Positions 35,877 through 43,653 of a stretch of DNA of 51,892 nucleotides are shown one piece after another. The notes below the pieces were generated by a model that had not been told where the DNA came from, did no database searches, and worked only from the letters and a program-made list of their open reading frames with translations. The stretch's first letter is position 1. Each line of letters begins with the position of its first letter. Made by a program: the position numbers and the translations under genes. The DNA comes from Pseudomonas citri (lineage in GTDB: Bacteria; Pseudomonadota; Gammaproteobacteria; Pseudomonadales; Pseudomonadaceae), in NCBI RefSeq assembly GCF_025336485.1, contig NZ_JAODAB010000034.1, positions 1 to 51,892 of the forward strand, in the 5' to 3' direction.

Positions 35877-37257
35877 GGGCCAGGCTCCTTTTCACATGCA
35901 AGTGGGCGGCGGGTACCTGGAACGTTGCCGCCACGTCCCGGACAGTCTGCGGGGTGATGCTGTGTTCGATGGTCGGGCCGAATACGTACAGCCAATGGGG
36001 CAGGCCGCGATCCAGGCTTGCGAGCAGTTGGCCGACATCGAAGTACATGATGTGCACCCGCTCTCCGCTGTAGGGATGTTGCTTGGTGATCGGCAGGCAT
36101 TGCGCGCCCAGGCGGGTGTAGATGGGCACCAGCACCTCGATGGCATCCAGCACGATATAGCGGCAGCGCAGGAACAGCGTGATCCGGCCCAGCTCGCGTA
36201 ACAGCGCCAGCATCACCCGGTGCCCTGAATATTCGGGTTTGATGGCCACCCGCGACATCTCGACGAACCCGCCGTCCCACAACCACGATGGCAGGGGCGT
36301 CGACACTTCGATTTCGCAGCGCTCGCGGTGCCCTTCATTGATGACCACCCGGCCTGCGCCCACGCACTTGCGCCCCAACCGGGCGCTGACCTGAATCGCG
36401 AACGGATCGAAGTCATCCCACAGGCTTTGCGCATCCGCCACTTCACCCAGGCGACCGTAATGGCGATTGGCGGCCAGGCGGCAGTCGAGCACCTGTTCCA
36501 GGTCGCGGGCGTTCTCGACGATGCTCACTGAAATCAGCCGATCGATCGCCGAACCCTTGCGCAGCCCGGCGGGCAGGCTATCGAAGGTGAAATCGTCGCG
36601 CTGACACAGCAACATCAAGGCCACGGCTTTGCTCGACGCGCTATCCAGCACGCGGAAATAACAGGTACGCCGGTCCTGCCATTCGTAGACCTCGAGCACC
36701 TGGACCTTGACCGCGCACGGGCCGCTCCAGCGGCAGTTGAATTGCAGCAGCAGATCCATGCCCGGCATCACGCCAGGGTCCTGCTGGACGATGCGCAGTT
36801 CACCGGCCAGCGGACTCAAGTGGCCGACTTGCACCATCAATCGACGGTTGAAAAACACCGGGCTGCGGGCGCTGGCCGGCAGTGCTCGCCCCGCCTGTCG
36901 TGGCTGCTGGGCCAGGCATTCGGGGCGCTGGCCCAACAAGTCGACGATCAGGCTGGCGGGTGTGTTGGGCAGCCATGAGGCCGACAGGCGAACCGGCACG
37001 GCCGGGCGGCGCAGGCCCTGGACGAAGGTCAGTGCGAGGCTGACCTTGCCCGATCCCTGCGGACAACTGCCCGGCTTGAGTTCCAACAGGCCATGGGTTT
37101 CGCCCAATACCTGAAGCGTGGCCGGCACGTCGAAGCCATCGATATGAACCCGGACTGCAATCCGGTGCGACTGACCGAACGCGACGCCCCGGATCTGGGG
37201 CGACAGCGATGAAGCGAACACGTTGTGTGTTTGCAAAAGTGCAGAGCTTGCAGACAT
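35851..37257 (-). CDS. FeeM/autoinducer-synthase-like N-acyltransferase with N-terminal beta domains
   Basis: A 468-residue protein. Residues about 255-425 resemble the GNAT-related fold shared by N-acyl amino acid synthases (FeeM) and acyl-HSL synthases: LDCRLAANRHYGRL, an acidic WDDFDPFAI (D281, D282, D284), CVGAGRVVINEG and FVEMSRVAIKPEYSG (E333, R336). Such enzymes join an acyl group from acyl-ACP to an amine. Residues about 20-110 and 135-235 look like two beta-rich modules, perhaps PilZ-like (NRRLMVQV, DPGVMPGMDLLLQF), though a c-di-GMP RxxxR/DxSxxG motif is not evident. It lies in the ACP operon, and AGGA precedes the ATG. The family call is by eye and moderate. Confidence 0.6.
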   Translation of the reverse strand: MSASSALLQTHNVFASSLSPQIRGVAFGQSHRIAVRVHIDGFDVPATLQVLGETHGLLELKPGSCPQGSGKVSLALTFVQGLRRPAVPVRLSASWLPNTPASLIVDLLGQRPECLAQQPRQAGRALPASARSPVFFNRRLMVQVGHLSPLAGELRIVQQDPGVMPGMDLLLQFNCRWSGPCAVKVQVLEVYEWQDRRTCYFRVLDSASSKAVALMLLCQRDDFTFDSLPAGLRKGSAIDRLISVSIVENARDLEQVLDCRLAANRHYGRLGEVADAQSLWDDFDPFAIQVSARLGRKCVGAGRVVINEGHRERCEIEVSTPLPSWLWDGGFVEMSRVAIKPEYSGHRVMLALLRELGRITLFLRCRYIVLDAIEVLVPIYTRLGAQCLPITKQHPYSGERVHIMYFDVGQLLASLDRGLPHWLYVFGPTIEHSITPQTVRDVAATFQVPAAHLHVKRSLARALKKILG

Positions 37258-37315
37258 ATCATCGTCCTGATCGATAGGGTTGCGCAGGCGCCCTCAGGCA
37301 CCTGCGCAAAGTGGA

Positions 37316-37873
37316 TCAAGCAGTCAGCGACCGGGTAAAGTCTTGCAGCAGGTTGTAGCCCGGGTGCCAGTAGCCCAGCTCGGATTTGCCATTGATGTGC
37401 CCTTGCGCGCCGACGTTCACGCATTCGCAACCCAGTTGACGGGCGCTGAGTTCGGCGTATCCCAGCGTCCCATAAGGATCGTTCTCACTGGCAACGATCA
37501 TCATGGGCAGGGCGGCAGGCAGCATATGGGCGGGGCGAAAACCGATGGCCTCGGCGGGAAAGTTCTCCCCCTTGGGATCGGGAACTGCCACGAGAAACGC
37601 GCCCAACACCTTGTCCGGAGCATGCTCGGCGGCCCACTCGAGCAACAGCAGGCAACCCAGGCTGTGGGCAACCACGACCATCGGCCGTGGATGCTCCAGC
37701 ACCAGTTGCTGGAGGTCGGCCACCCACTCGTTGCGCGTCGGGTTGTCCCAGTCGCGATGCTCCAGCCACAGCGTGTTGGGGTGTTCGATCTCCCATTGCC
37801 GTTGCCAATGATTGGCCCCCGAGTTGCCAACGCCTGCCAGGAATAGCCAGTCGTGGGCGTGCTCAGACTTCAT
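37316..37873 (-). CDS. RBBP9/YdeN-family serine hydrolase
   Basis: A 185-residue small alpha/beta hydrolase with nucleophile Ser71 in VVVAHSLGCLLLLEW, an Asp in ASENDPYGT and a His in GAQGHINGKSELGYW, the usual RBBP9/YdeN triad. In this setting it may act as a thioesterase or esterase on the ACP-bound product. The ATG at 37873 overlaps the halogenase stop by 11 bases and has GGGAG upstream. Confidence 0.85.
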   Translation of the reverse strand: MKSEHAHDWLFLAGVGNSGANHWQRQWEIEHPNTLWLEHRDWDNPTRNEWVADLQQLVLEHPRPMVVVAHSLGCLLLLEWAAEHAPDKVLGAFLVAVPDPKGENFPAEAIGFRPAHMLPAALPMMIVASENDPYGTLGYAELSARQLGCECVNVGAQGHINGKSELGYWHPGYNLLQDFTRSLTA

Positions 37874-39575
37874 ATTCCACTCCCACCCCGTCAAACCGCA
37901 GGCGATCCTGTACCCGCACGCGCTCGCCCGTCTTGTCGTAGCCGTCCAGCAAGCCGGACTCCATCAGGCGAATCACGAATTGCGAGGAGTTCACTTCGCC
38001 CACATCGTTCAGGCGCACCATCAGTTCCTTGTAGCCGAAGCCTTCCTGCTTGAGCGCTTGCATCAGTTGCACCAGTGCGTCGTTGACCGAGTATTTGCTC
38101 ATGTCCTTGCCGGCGCCGTTGGAGAGGATCTGCTTGAGCTGCAACTTGAAGCTCTGGGGCTCGATCTTGAAGTAATCGGAGGTCTCGACGCGTTCGCCTT
38201 TCCATTCGAAGCGGGTAATGCGGTTCAGTTGTTTGGTCAGGTCGGAGATCCAGCGGACCCGCGCCGGGTTGAGCTCCGCGTCCATGAACTCGTCCGTCAG
38301 CGTCGGGCGCTGGTGGCGACCGATGGCGATCATGGTCGAGGCGCGATCCTTGAAATCGCCGATCTGTGGACGGTTCTGTTTCTCGCCGTTGACCAGTTGT
38401 TCGAACCATTCCTTGCGCTTGAGGCGCTCGTCGGCCGACTCGCTGATGCGTCGCTTGGTCCAGAACTCGGACTCCGGCTCAGTGAAGGACGCAAAGGTGT
38501 AAAACGACGCGAGGAACTCGTGGTACTGGTTGTAGGTTTCCTTGTAGCTGCGGTTGTACCAGGCGTGGACTTGCGCCTGCTGCTCGGGCTGGTTCATCAG
38601 GTAATCGATGCTGCTCGCCGCGCTCACGGCCGATTGCGAGGCCAGGTGCACGCCCTGGGAGAACAGCGGGTCGGTGAAGCAGGCCGAGTCGCCGCACAGG
38701 AAGAAGCGCTTGTTGGAGAAGTACTTGGTCTCGTAGGACCAGTCACGCACCAGCTTGACCTCCTCGCAGCGCTGCACGCCGTTGAGAATGCCCAGAGCGC
38801 GCTCGCTCTTGGCCAGTGTCGCGTCGTAGAAGGCTTCCAGTCCCTGGGCCTTGATGTCCGGCAGCTTGCTCTGGTCGACGATGGTGCCGACGCTGTAGAT
38901 GCCATCCTTGAGCGGGATCATCCAGATCCAGCCATCTTCGAACGTGATGGAGAACGTGGTGCCGTTGAGGTCGTTCTTGAACGGGTCGGGGGTCTTGAAG
39001 TACGACCACAGCGCCACGCTCTTGTAGAACTCGTCGTACTCGCGCAAGTCCAGCTTGCGCACCAGCGGGCTGTTGCTGCCGGAGGCATCGATCAGGTAAT
39101 CGGCCTTGAACTCACTGGTTTCGTTCTTGTGGCGCACCTGCACGCTGACGAAATCATCGTGCTCGACGTCGACATCGATCACCGCGGCTTCTTCGAACAC
39201 CCTCACGCCGCGTTCGCGGCAGGTGTCGAGCAGCATCTGGTCGAACTCCGAACGCAGCACTTGGATGGCGTGGTCGAACACCCAGTCTTCGGTCTTGGGC
39301 GTGCTGAAGGAAAACGTCCACGGCGCTTCGGTCTTGCCCCACAGGAACGTGGCGGAAGGCTTGAGCACATAGCCGGCCTCGGCAATTTTATCGCTCAGAC
39401 CCAAGCGGTGGAGGATCGACAACGTGCCCGGCAAAAAGGATTCGCCCACCCGGTAGCGAGGAAATTTTTCCTTCTCGAACACGGTCACCTGGTGCCCGAG
39501 CTTCTGCAGGGTCAGCGCCGCGATACTGCCCGCAGGACCACCACCCATGACGATGACGTTTGCTTTCTTGCTCAT
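37863..39575 (-). CDS. Flavin-dependent halogenase-like monooxygenase
   Basis: A 570-residue FAD enzyme. The N-terminal GGGPAGSIAA (11-20) binds FAD and GESFLPGT (44-51) is typical of carrier-protein-dependent halogenases. Lys72 in LKPSATFLWG occupies the place of the catalytic lysine of PltA-like enzymes, and WIWMIP (216-221) matches the halogenase motif WxWxIP. FFLCGDSACFTDPLFSQGVH is the second FAD site. About 100 extra C-terminal residues may contact a partner. Together with the operon's ACP this points to halogenation of an ACP-bound substrate, but some family members do not halogenate. Confidence 0.85.
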   Translation of the reverse strand: MSKKANVIVMGGGPAGSIAALTLQKLGHQVTVFEKEKFPRYRVGESFLPGTLSILHRLGLSDKIAEAGYVLKPSATFLWGKTEAPWTFSFSTPKTEDWVFDHAIQVLRSEFDQMLLDTCRERGVRVFEEAAVIDVDVEHDDFVSVQVRHKNETSEFKADYLIDASGSNSPLVRKLDLREYDEFYKSVALWSYFKTPDPFKNDLNGTTFSITFEDGWIWMIPLKDGIYSVGTIVDQSKLPDIKAQGLEAFYDATLAKSERALGILNGVQRCEEVKLVRDWSYETKYFSNKRFFLCGDSACFTDPLFSQGVHLASQSAVSAASSIDYLMNQPEQQAQVHAWYNRSYKETYNQYHEFLASFYTFASFTEPESEFWTKRRISESADERLKRKEWFEQLVNGEKQNRPQIGDFKDRASTMIAIGRHQRPTLTDEFMDAELNPARVRWISDLTKQLNRITRFEWKGERVETSDYFKIEPQSFKLQLKQILSNGAGKDMSKYSVNDALVQLMQALKQEGFGYKELMVRLNDVGEVNSSQFVIRLMESGLLDGYDKTGERVRVQDRLRFDGVGVEYEV

Positions 39576-39590
39576 GCGCGAACTACTCCT

Positions 39591-40184
39591 TTAGACCAGT
39601 TGAATGATTTTTTGCCGCGCCGATGACGTGCAATGGGCGCCCTCGGGAATGGACTCGCTGAGGGTGACACCGGCCTGCACCGTGACGTCGTCCGCCACCA
39701 CGCTGAGCGGGCTCACCACCACGCTCAGGCCGAAGAAAATCCGACTGCCGAGCGTGACGCTGTTGCCGCCGTTGAACATCGGCGAGAGGAAATTGTTGTC
39801 GCCAAGCGTCGTGTGATGCCCCACGCAACAGTGGTAATTGATCATGTTCCACGAGCCCAACCGCACGTTGACGCCCAGGTACGCGTCGGCCGCGATGACG
39901 TTCCCCCGGCTGCCTTCCAGGTTCAGGTGATGGCGCACGCTGGGGTGGATGAAGTTGGGAGCCGAGAGCCGGCCATCGCTGAAGTAAACATCGATCAGTT
40001 GCTGGCGCTGGGCGATGTCCGAGGTTCCCAGGACATACCGATGGCGGGCGTCCAGGTTCAGCGAGGGCTCGCCGGCGGGCGGAATGACAAGGTGGCGCAC
40101 GCAGGTGCCGGGCTCGATGTCCCGCAGGTAGCTGGCCAGCTCCAGGGCAAAGCGTTCGTTGCCGAGAATGACGATATCGCTCAT
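39591..40184 (-). CDS. NeuD/PglD-like left-handed beta-helix acyltransferase
   Basis: A 197-residue acyltransferase: an N-terminal Rossmann-like part (MSDIVILGNERFALELASYL) and C-terminal hexapeptide repeats (NVIAADAYLGVNVRLGSWNM; VGHHTTLGDNNFLSP, with the catalytic-type His pair). Relatives acetylate amino or hydroxyl groups of sugars; here the acceptor may be the pathway intermediate. The ATG overlaps the ligase TGA by one base (TGATG). Confidence 0.8.
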   Translation of the reverse strand: MSDIVILGNERFALELASYLRDIEPGTCVRHLVIPPAGEPSLNLDARHRYVLGTSDIAQRQQLIDVYFSDGRLSAPNFIHPSVRHHLNLEGSRGNVIAADAYLGVNVRLGSWNMINYHCCVGHHTTLGDNNFLSPMFNGGNSVTLGSRIFFGLSVVVSPLSVVADDVTVQAGVTLSESIPEGAHCTSSARQKIIQLV

Positions 40185-41545
40185 CAGATCACCACCCGGC
40201 TTTTCTTGAAGCGGTTGGAAAACGCGATCTCGTCCACTTTGTTGATCTTGACCGGCAATTTGTACGTTTCCAGACGATCGCTCAGGTGCTCGAGCACGTA
40301 GCGCTTGAGTTCTTTCTTGCAGGTGATCGTCGTGGCCTTCACGTCCATGTGCACGGCCTGGCCGGTGATCGCGTTGGGCATCCCGTAGACCAGGCAATCC
40401 TCGATCAACGGGTTGGTGAGCAGAATGTTCTCGACCTCCATGGGCAGCACTTTCAAGCCGCCGACGTTGATCAGCTCCTTTTGCCGGCCCTGGATGCGCA
40501 GGTAACCGGCTTCGTTCTGCTCCACCAGGTCGCCGGTACGGAACCAGCCGTCGGCGGTCACGTTGTCGGTGTCCTGGTTCAGGTAGCCCATGAACTGGCT
40601 TTGCGTCTTGAGCTGCAACTCGCCGTCGACGATCCGGTACTCGGTGTTCTTGTCCGCCAGCTTGAAAAACGTACTGGCCGAGGACTGGCTGACCGTGGCG
40701 CTGATCCCGGTTTCGCTGGTGCCGAAGGTCTGCAACATCTTGGCCTTGGGGAACACTTGCTGGATGCGGTTGAGCAGGCTCTGTTGCATGGTTTCGGTGC
40801 CATAGGTGATCAGTCGCACCGACGACAAGTCGTGCTGTTCCTGATGACGGCCCATTAGGATCAGGTTGAGAAACGTCGGGCTGACCGGCAGCACCTTGAT
40901 GCGATGACGCTCGATCAACTGGCAGATCGCCTGGGGCGTACGCTCGCTGGGCAGTACCGCGCAGCCGCCCACCAGCAAGGTATTGAGCAGCGAGTTCAGG
41001 CCACCGATGTGGTCGAACAGCAGGAACATCAGGATCGTCGTCGGCTTCTTCTGGCCCTTGTCCAGCTTGGGTTCGATCAACTCGTCAAAGTCATGCAGGA
41101 TGGCTTTCGGCGCCCCGGTGCTCCCGCTGCTGAGCAGCACCAGCCCGGCGTGTTGCTGCTCGCGCAGGCGTTGATAGTGGGGCGGTGTCGCGCCCTCGGG
41201 TTTGGGCAGGGAATGAAAGCGCAGGCCCTGCTCGCTGACTTCGATCCGGCAGCGGCATTGGGCGGCGTCCTGCAAGGTCGCGACGGCACGCTCGTTCAAG
41301 TCCACCAGCGGTGCGACGATGTTGCGGTTCAAGTACAACGCCAACAAGGTGGCGATCGCGCGCACGCTGTAGTCGCCATGGAGAATCACCGCGTCGCCGG
41401 GCTTCACGCCCTGGGTCAGCAGCGCCAGCCGGGCTTGCTGGATCTGCTCGCACAGATGGCTGTAGCTGTGGCTTTGGTCGCCGTGCAGCAACGCGATCCG
41501 CTCTGCCGGTTCCGCCAGGGCGTCGAGCAAGTGCGAACGACTCAT
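40184..41545 (-). CDS. AMP-dependent acyl/aryl ligase (ANL superfamily)
   Basis: A 453-residue adenylating enzyme. Its motifs are SSGSTGAPKAIL (139-150, core A3), TFGTSETG (A5), GWFRTGDLVE (A7), GRQKELINVGGLKVLPMEVE (A8) and a C-terminal lysine (447/448 in NRFKKSRVV, A10). It would activate a carboxylic acid and load it onto the operon ACP. It is shorter than NRPS adenylation domains and lacks a carrier domain, so it works in trans. The substrate cannot be read by eye. The ATG overlaps the SDR stop by 4 bp. Confidence 0.9.
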   Translation of the reverse strand: MSRSHLLDALAEPAERIALLHGDQSHSYSHLCEQIQQARLALLTQGVKPGDAVILHGDYSVRAIATLLALYLNRNIVAPLVDLNERAVATLQDAAQCRCRIEVSEQGLRFHSLPKPEGATPPHYQRLREQQHAGLVLLSSGSTGAPKAILHDFDELIEPKLDKGQKKPTTILMFLLFDHIGGLNSLLNTLLVGGCAVLPSERTPQAICQLIERHRIKVLPVSPTFLNLILMGRHQEQHDLSSVRLITYGTETMQQSLLNRIQQVFPKAKMLQTFGTSETGISATVSQSSASTFFKLADKNTEYRIVDGELQLKTQSQFMGYLNQDTDNVTADGWFRTGDLVEQNEAGYLRIQGRQKELINVGGLKVLPMEVENILLTNPLIEDCLVYGMPNAITGQAVHMDVKATTITCKKELKRYVLEHLSDRLETYKLPVKINKVDEIAFSNRFKKSRVVI

Positions 41546-42237
41546 TGCACACCTCCCAGGCTCAGGGTTTCGCCGGTCACAAAGGCAGACTGCTCGCCGA
41601 GCAGGAATTCGAGGGGCCCGATCACATCGTTGAACACGCACTGTCGGGTAATGGCCTGGCGCTCGATCATTTTCTGTTTGATCTCCTGAGGCAGCGTACG
41701 GGTCATGGAGCTGCGGTACAGCGGCAGCGCCAGGGTGTTGATACGAACATCGAAAGCGATCAGCTCTTTGCTCAGCGTGCGTGTCAGCTGTTCCACCGCG
41801 GCCTTGCTGGCGGCGTAGATCGATTGGCCGGCAATGGCCCAGCGGGTGGCCACGGTCGAGAGATTGACGATGGCGCCCGGTCCGTCGTTTTTTTGCATCA
41901 GCTTGACGGCTTCGCGGGTGACGTTGATCAGCCCGAACACGTTGCTGGCAAACAGACCCTGGACGGTTTCCTCCGGGCTCAGCAGGAACGGCGCCATGCT
42001 GGCTTCTCCGGCATTGTTGACCAGGGCGTCGAGCCGCCCGTGGGTCAGGCGGATCTGCTTGATCATCTGCCGAACCGCGCGGGCGTCGTTCAGGTCCAGG
42101 CAAAAATGCTCATAGCGTTCATGCTCGATACTGCTTTCGCCGCGACTGCAACCCACGACATGATCGCCGCGATTCAAAAAGTGCAAGGCCACATCCTTGC
42201 CCACGCCTTTGCGTGTACCGGTCAGCAATATAATCAT
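41542..42237 (-). CDS. SDR-family reductase (FabG-like)
   Basis: A 231-residue classical short-chain dehydrogenase with TGTRKGVG (6-13, cofactor), NNAG (74-77), an active-site Ser/Thr in NLSTVA and Tyr141-Lys145 (YAASK). The C-terminus ends GETLSLGGVQ, as in FabG-type ketoreductases. It may reduce a ketone on the ACP-bound intermediate or act on a free substrate. The start at 42237 is one base after the GNAT stop; an upstream start at 42258 would overlap it. Confidence 0.88.
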   Translation of the reverse strand: MIILLTGTRKGVGKDVALHFLNRGDHVVGCSRGESSIEHERYEHFCLDLNDARAVRQMIKQIRLTHGRLDALVNNAGEASMAPFLLSPEETVQGLFASNVFGLINVTREAVKLMQKNDGPGAIVNLSTVATRWAIAGQSIYAASKAAVEQLTRTLSKELIAFDVRINTLALPLYRSSMTRTLPQEIKQKMIERQAITRQCVFNDVIGPLEFLLGEQSAFVTGETLSLGGVQ

Positions 42238-42238
42238 T

Positions 42239-43126
42239 TCAATGCAACTTATAACCAATGAGCAGGGGAAGGCTATAAACCGGTTTTACTTTTTCTGGCG
42301 TCAATTGTTCGGACTTGGTCTTGATCAACGAAGGCACCGGTCGCTTGATTCGTCGCGACAGGGAAATAGTTGCGCCGTCGAACTCGGCCGCATTGGCCAC
42401 CAGGCATTGCACGCCCAGCATCAAACATAACTTCAAGCGCCAGGTGTCGATACTTTCGATAAACAACTGCGGGTCGCTGATATAAAGAATGCGGGCAAAC
42501 GGTTCGAACCAGCGGCGACTCATTTTCTTGACGATCAAATAACAACTGCGCTGGGTTTTTTCATCCACCACAATTAAGTGCCGGCATTCCAGCGTGGCAT
42601 GGTCATGAAAAATAACTTTATCGCGTTCGTTCAACCAACCCTGTACGGCGCAGGCATCGGTTTCCAATCGATAACGCCAACGCATCGCCAAGGGATTGCC
42701 CACTGGATAAATCAGTAACAGGTCGGTTTCCAGATCCGTGAAACCAAACTTCTTGCTGATTTCATACACGTCCGGCGTCGGCGTGTAGTTGAGCAAGGTC
42801 ACCTTGCGCATGGACAGCGCGGGCAGCAGGAGCTTGAGGCTTTCCTTGCGATAGGCCTCCTTGACGTACCAGCTGTGCAGCTCGCAGAAGCGCTCGTCAG
42901 GGCCATTGATCGGTTGGCGGGTGAACAACAAGCCGAGAAAACCCACCACTTCGTCACCGTCCTGCATGACGTAGCCAAAGTAGTCTTCACCTCCGGTCCA
43001 CGGATCCTGGAACATGCGCTTGCGGATGTTCACGCCGATCCATCGGGAGTTCAGCGTTGACTCACGCAACAACTTGCAGACCGGATACATGTCGTTGCTC
43101 AAGGCCTTTCGCACGATCACGTTCAC
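42239..43126 (-). CDS. GNAT-like acyltransferase
   Basis: A 295-residue protein whose N-terminal 150 residues look like a GNAT domain (DYFGYVMQDGDEVVGFLGLL; ELHSWYVKEAYRKESLKLLL; VYEISKKFGFTD); the C-terminal half is not recognisable. The start is a GTG with AAGGAG six bases upstream, so the ATG search alone would misplace it. It is the second gene of the ACP operon. A role as a second acyltransferase of the pathway is inferred. Confidence 0.65.
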   Translation of the reverse strand: MNVIVRKALSNDMYPVCKLLRESTLNSRWIGVNIRKRMFQDPWTGGEDYFGYVMQDGDEVVGFLGLLFTRQPINGPDERFCELHSWYVKEAYRKESLKLLLPALSMRKVTLLNYTPTPDVYEISKKFGFTDLETDLLLIYPVGNPLAMRWRYRLETDACAVQGWLNERDKVIFHDHATLECRHLIVVDEKTQRSCYLIVKKMSRRWFEPFARILYISDPQLFIESIDTWRLKLCLMLGVQCLVANAAEFDGATISLSRRIKRPVPSLIKTKSEQLTPEKVKPVYSLPLLIGYKLH

Positions 43127-43152
43127 TTCAGACTCCTTGAGCGAGAGTGACC

Positions 43153-43461
43153 TCAGGCAGACGCCATCAGCGGTTCTTGGGTTTCGGCGAGAATAAAATC
43201 AATCAGGCATTGAACACTGCTGAAAGGGCTGATGGTCTGCGAGACGGCTTTTTCCGAGGTCAGGGTAATTTCGATACCCAGTTCATCGTCCAAGCCTTCT
43301 TCAACCGCCGCTAAAAAGCTGACCAGTTGCATGGAATCAAAGACCCCGGTTGTTCCATACAGCGCCAGGCGGTCAATGTTAGTTAGATCGATCTTCTCTT
43401 TACGGGTGGCATTAACTTCGGTCAGTGCACCTTGGATAATCGCGAATATTTGATCTCTCAT
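43153..43461 (-). CDS. Discrete acyl carrier protein
   Basis: A 102-residue ACP with the phosphopantetheine serine at position 43 (GVFDSMQLVSFLAAVEE). The N-terminal helix and charged surface are typical, but it is longer than FabD-pathway AcpP (about 78). I choose the ATG at 43461, which has GAGG six bases upstream, over an in-frame ATG ten codons earlier. It is the promoter-proximal gene of the minus-strand operon, so it is the likely tether for the ligase, reductase, halogenase and acyltransferases. Confidence 0.9.
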   Translation of the reverse strand: MRDQIFAIIQGALTEVNATRKEKIDLTNIDRLALYGTTGVFDSMQLVSFLAAVEEGLDDELGIEITLTSEKAVSQTISPFSSVQCLIDFILAETQEPLMASA

Positions 43462-43550
43462 TATCGGCCTCGTGAGGGTTAAGGCGTTCAACGTATTGCC
43501 ACCAAAGGATGCAAAATGGCAGGGCAGGCGAAATCTAGCAGCTTCCGGAG

Positions 43551-43586
43551 GTTAAAAAACCTACCTGTTTCGATAGGTTTTTGAAC
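43551..43586. promoter_or_regulatory. Candidate lux box in the divergent operon promoter
   Basis: A 36-bp dyad of two 13-base arms (12 of 13 match) with a 10-nt centre. Its 20-bp core ACCTACCTGTTTCGATAGGT (43559-43578) has ACCT/AGGT ends and fits CT-N12-AG, the spacing of lux/las-type boxes. TAGATT on the minus strand (43532-43537) and TAGGAT on the plus strand (43601-43606) lie 34-35 bases from the centre, the distance expected of an activator at about -43. A weak terminator is the main alternative because both arms end in A/T runs, but the site lies between two divergent starts. Confidence 0.55.
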
Positions 43587-43653
43587 GATCGGCTCTCCGT
43601 TAGGATCGAGCGCTATTTGTAATTGGCGACGCACAAATAAGGGTGGGCCCCCC

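Noticed and set aside
37812..39626. 604-codon plus-strand frame
   Set aside because: It is antisense to the halogenase gene, whose FAD and WxWxIP motifs are unambiguous; the long frame is a high-GC shadow.
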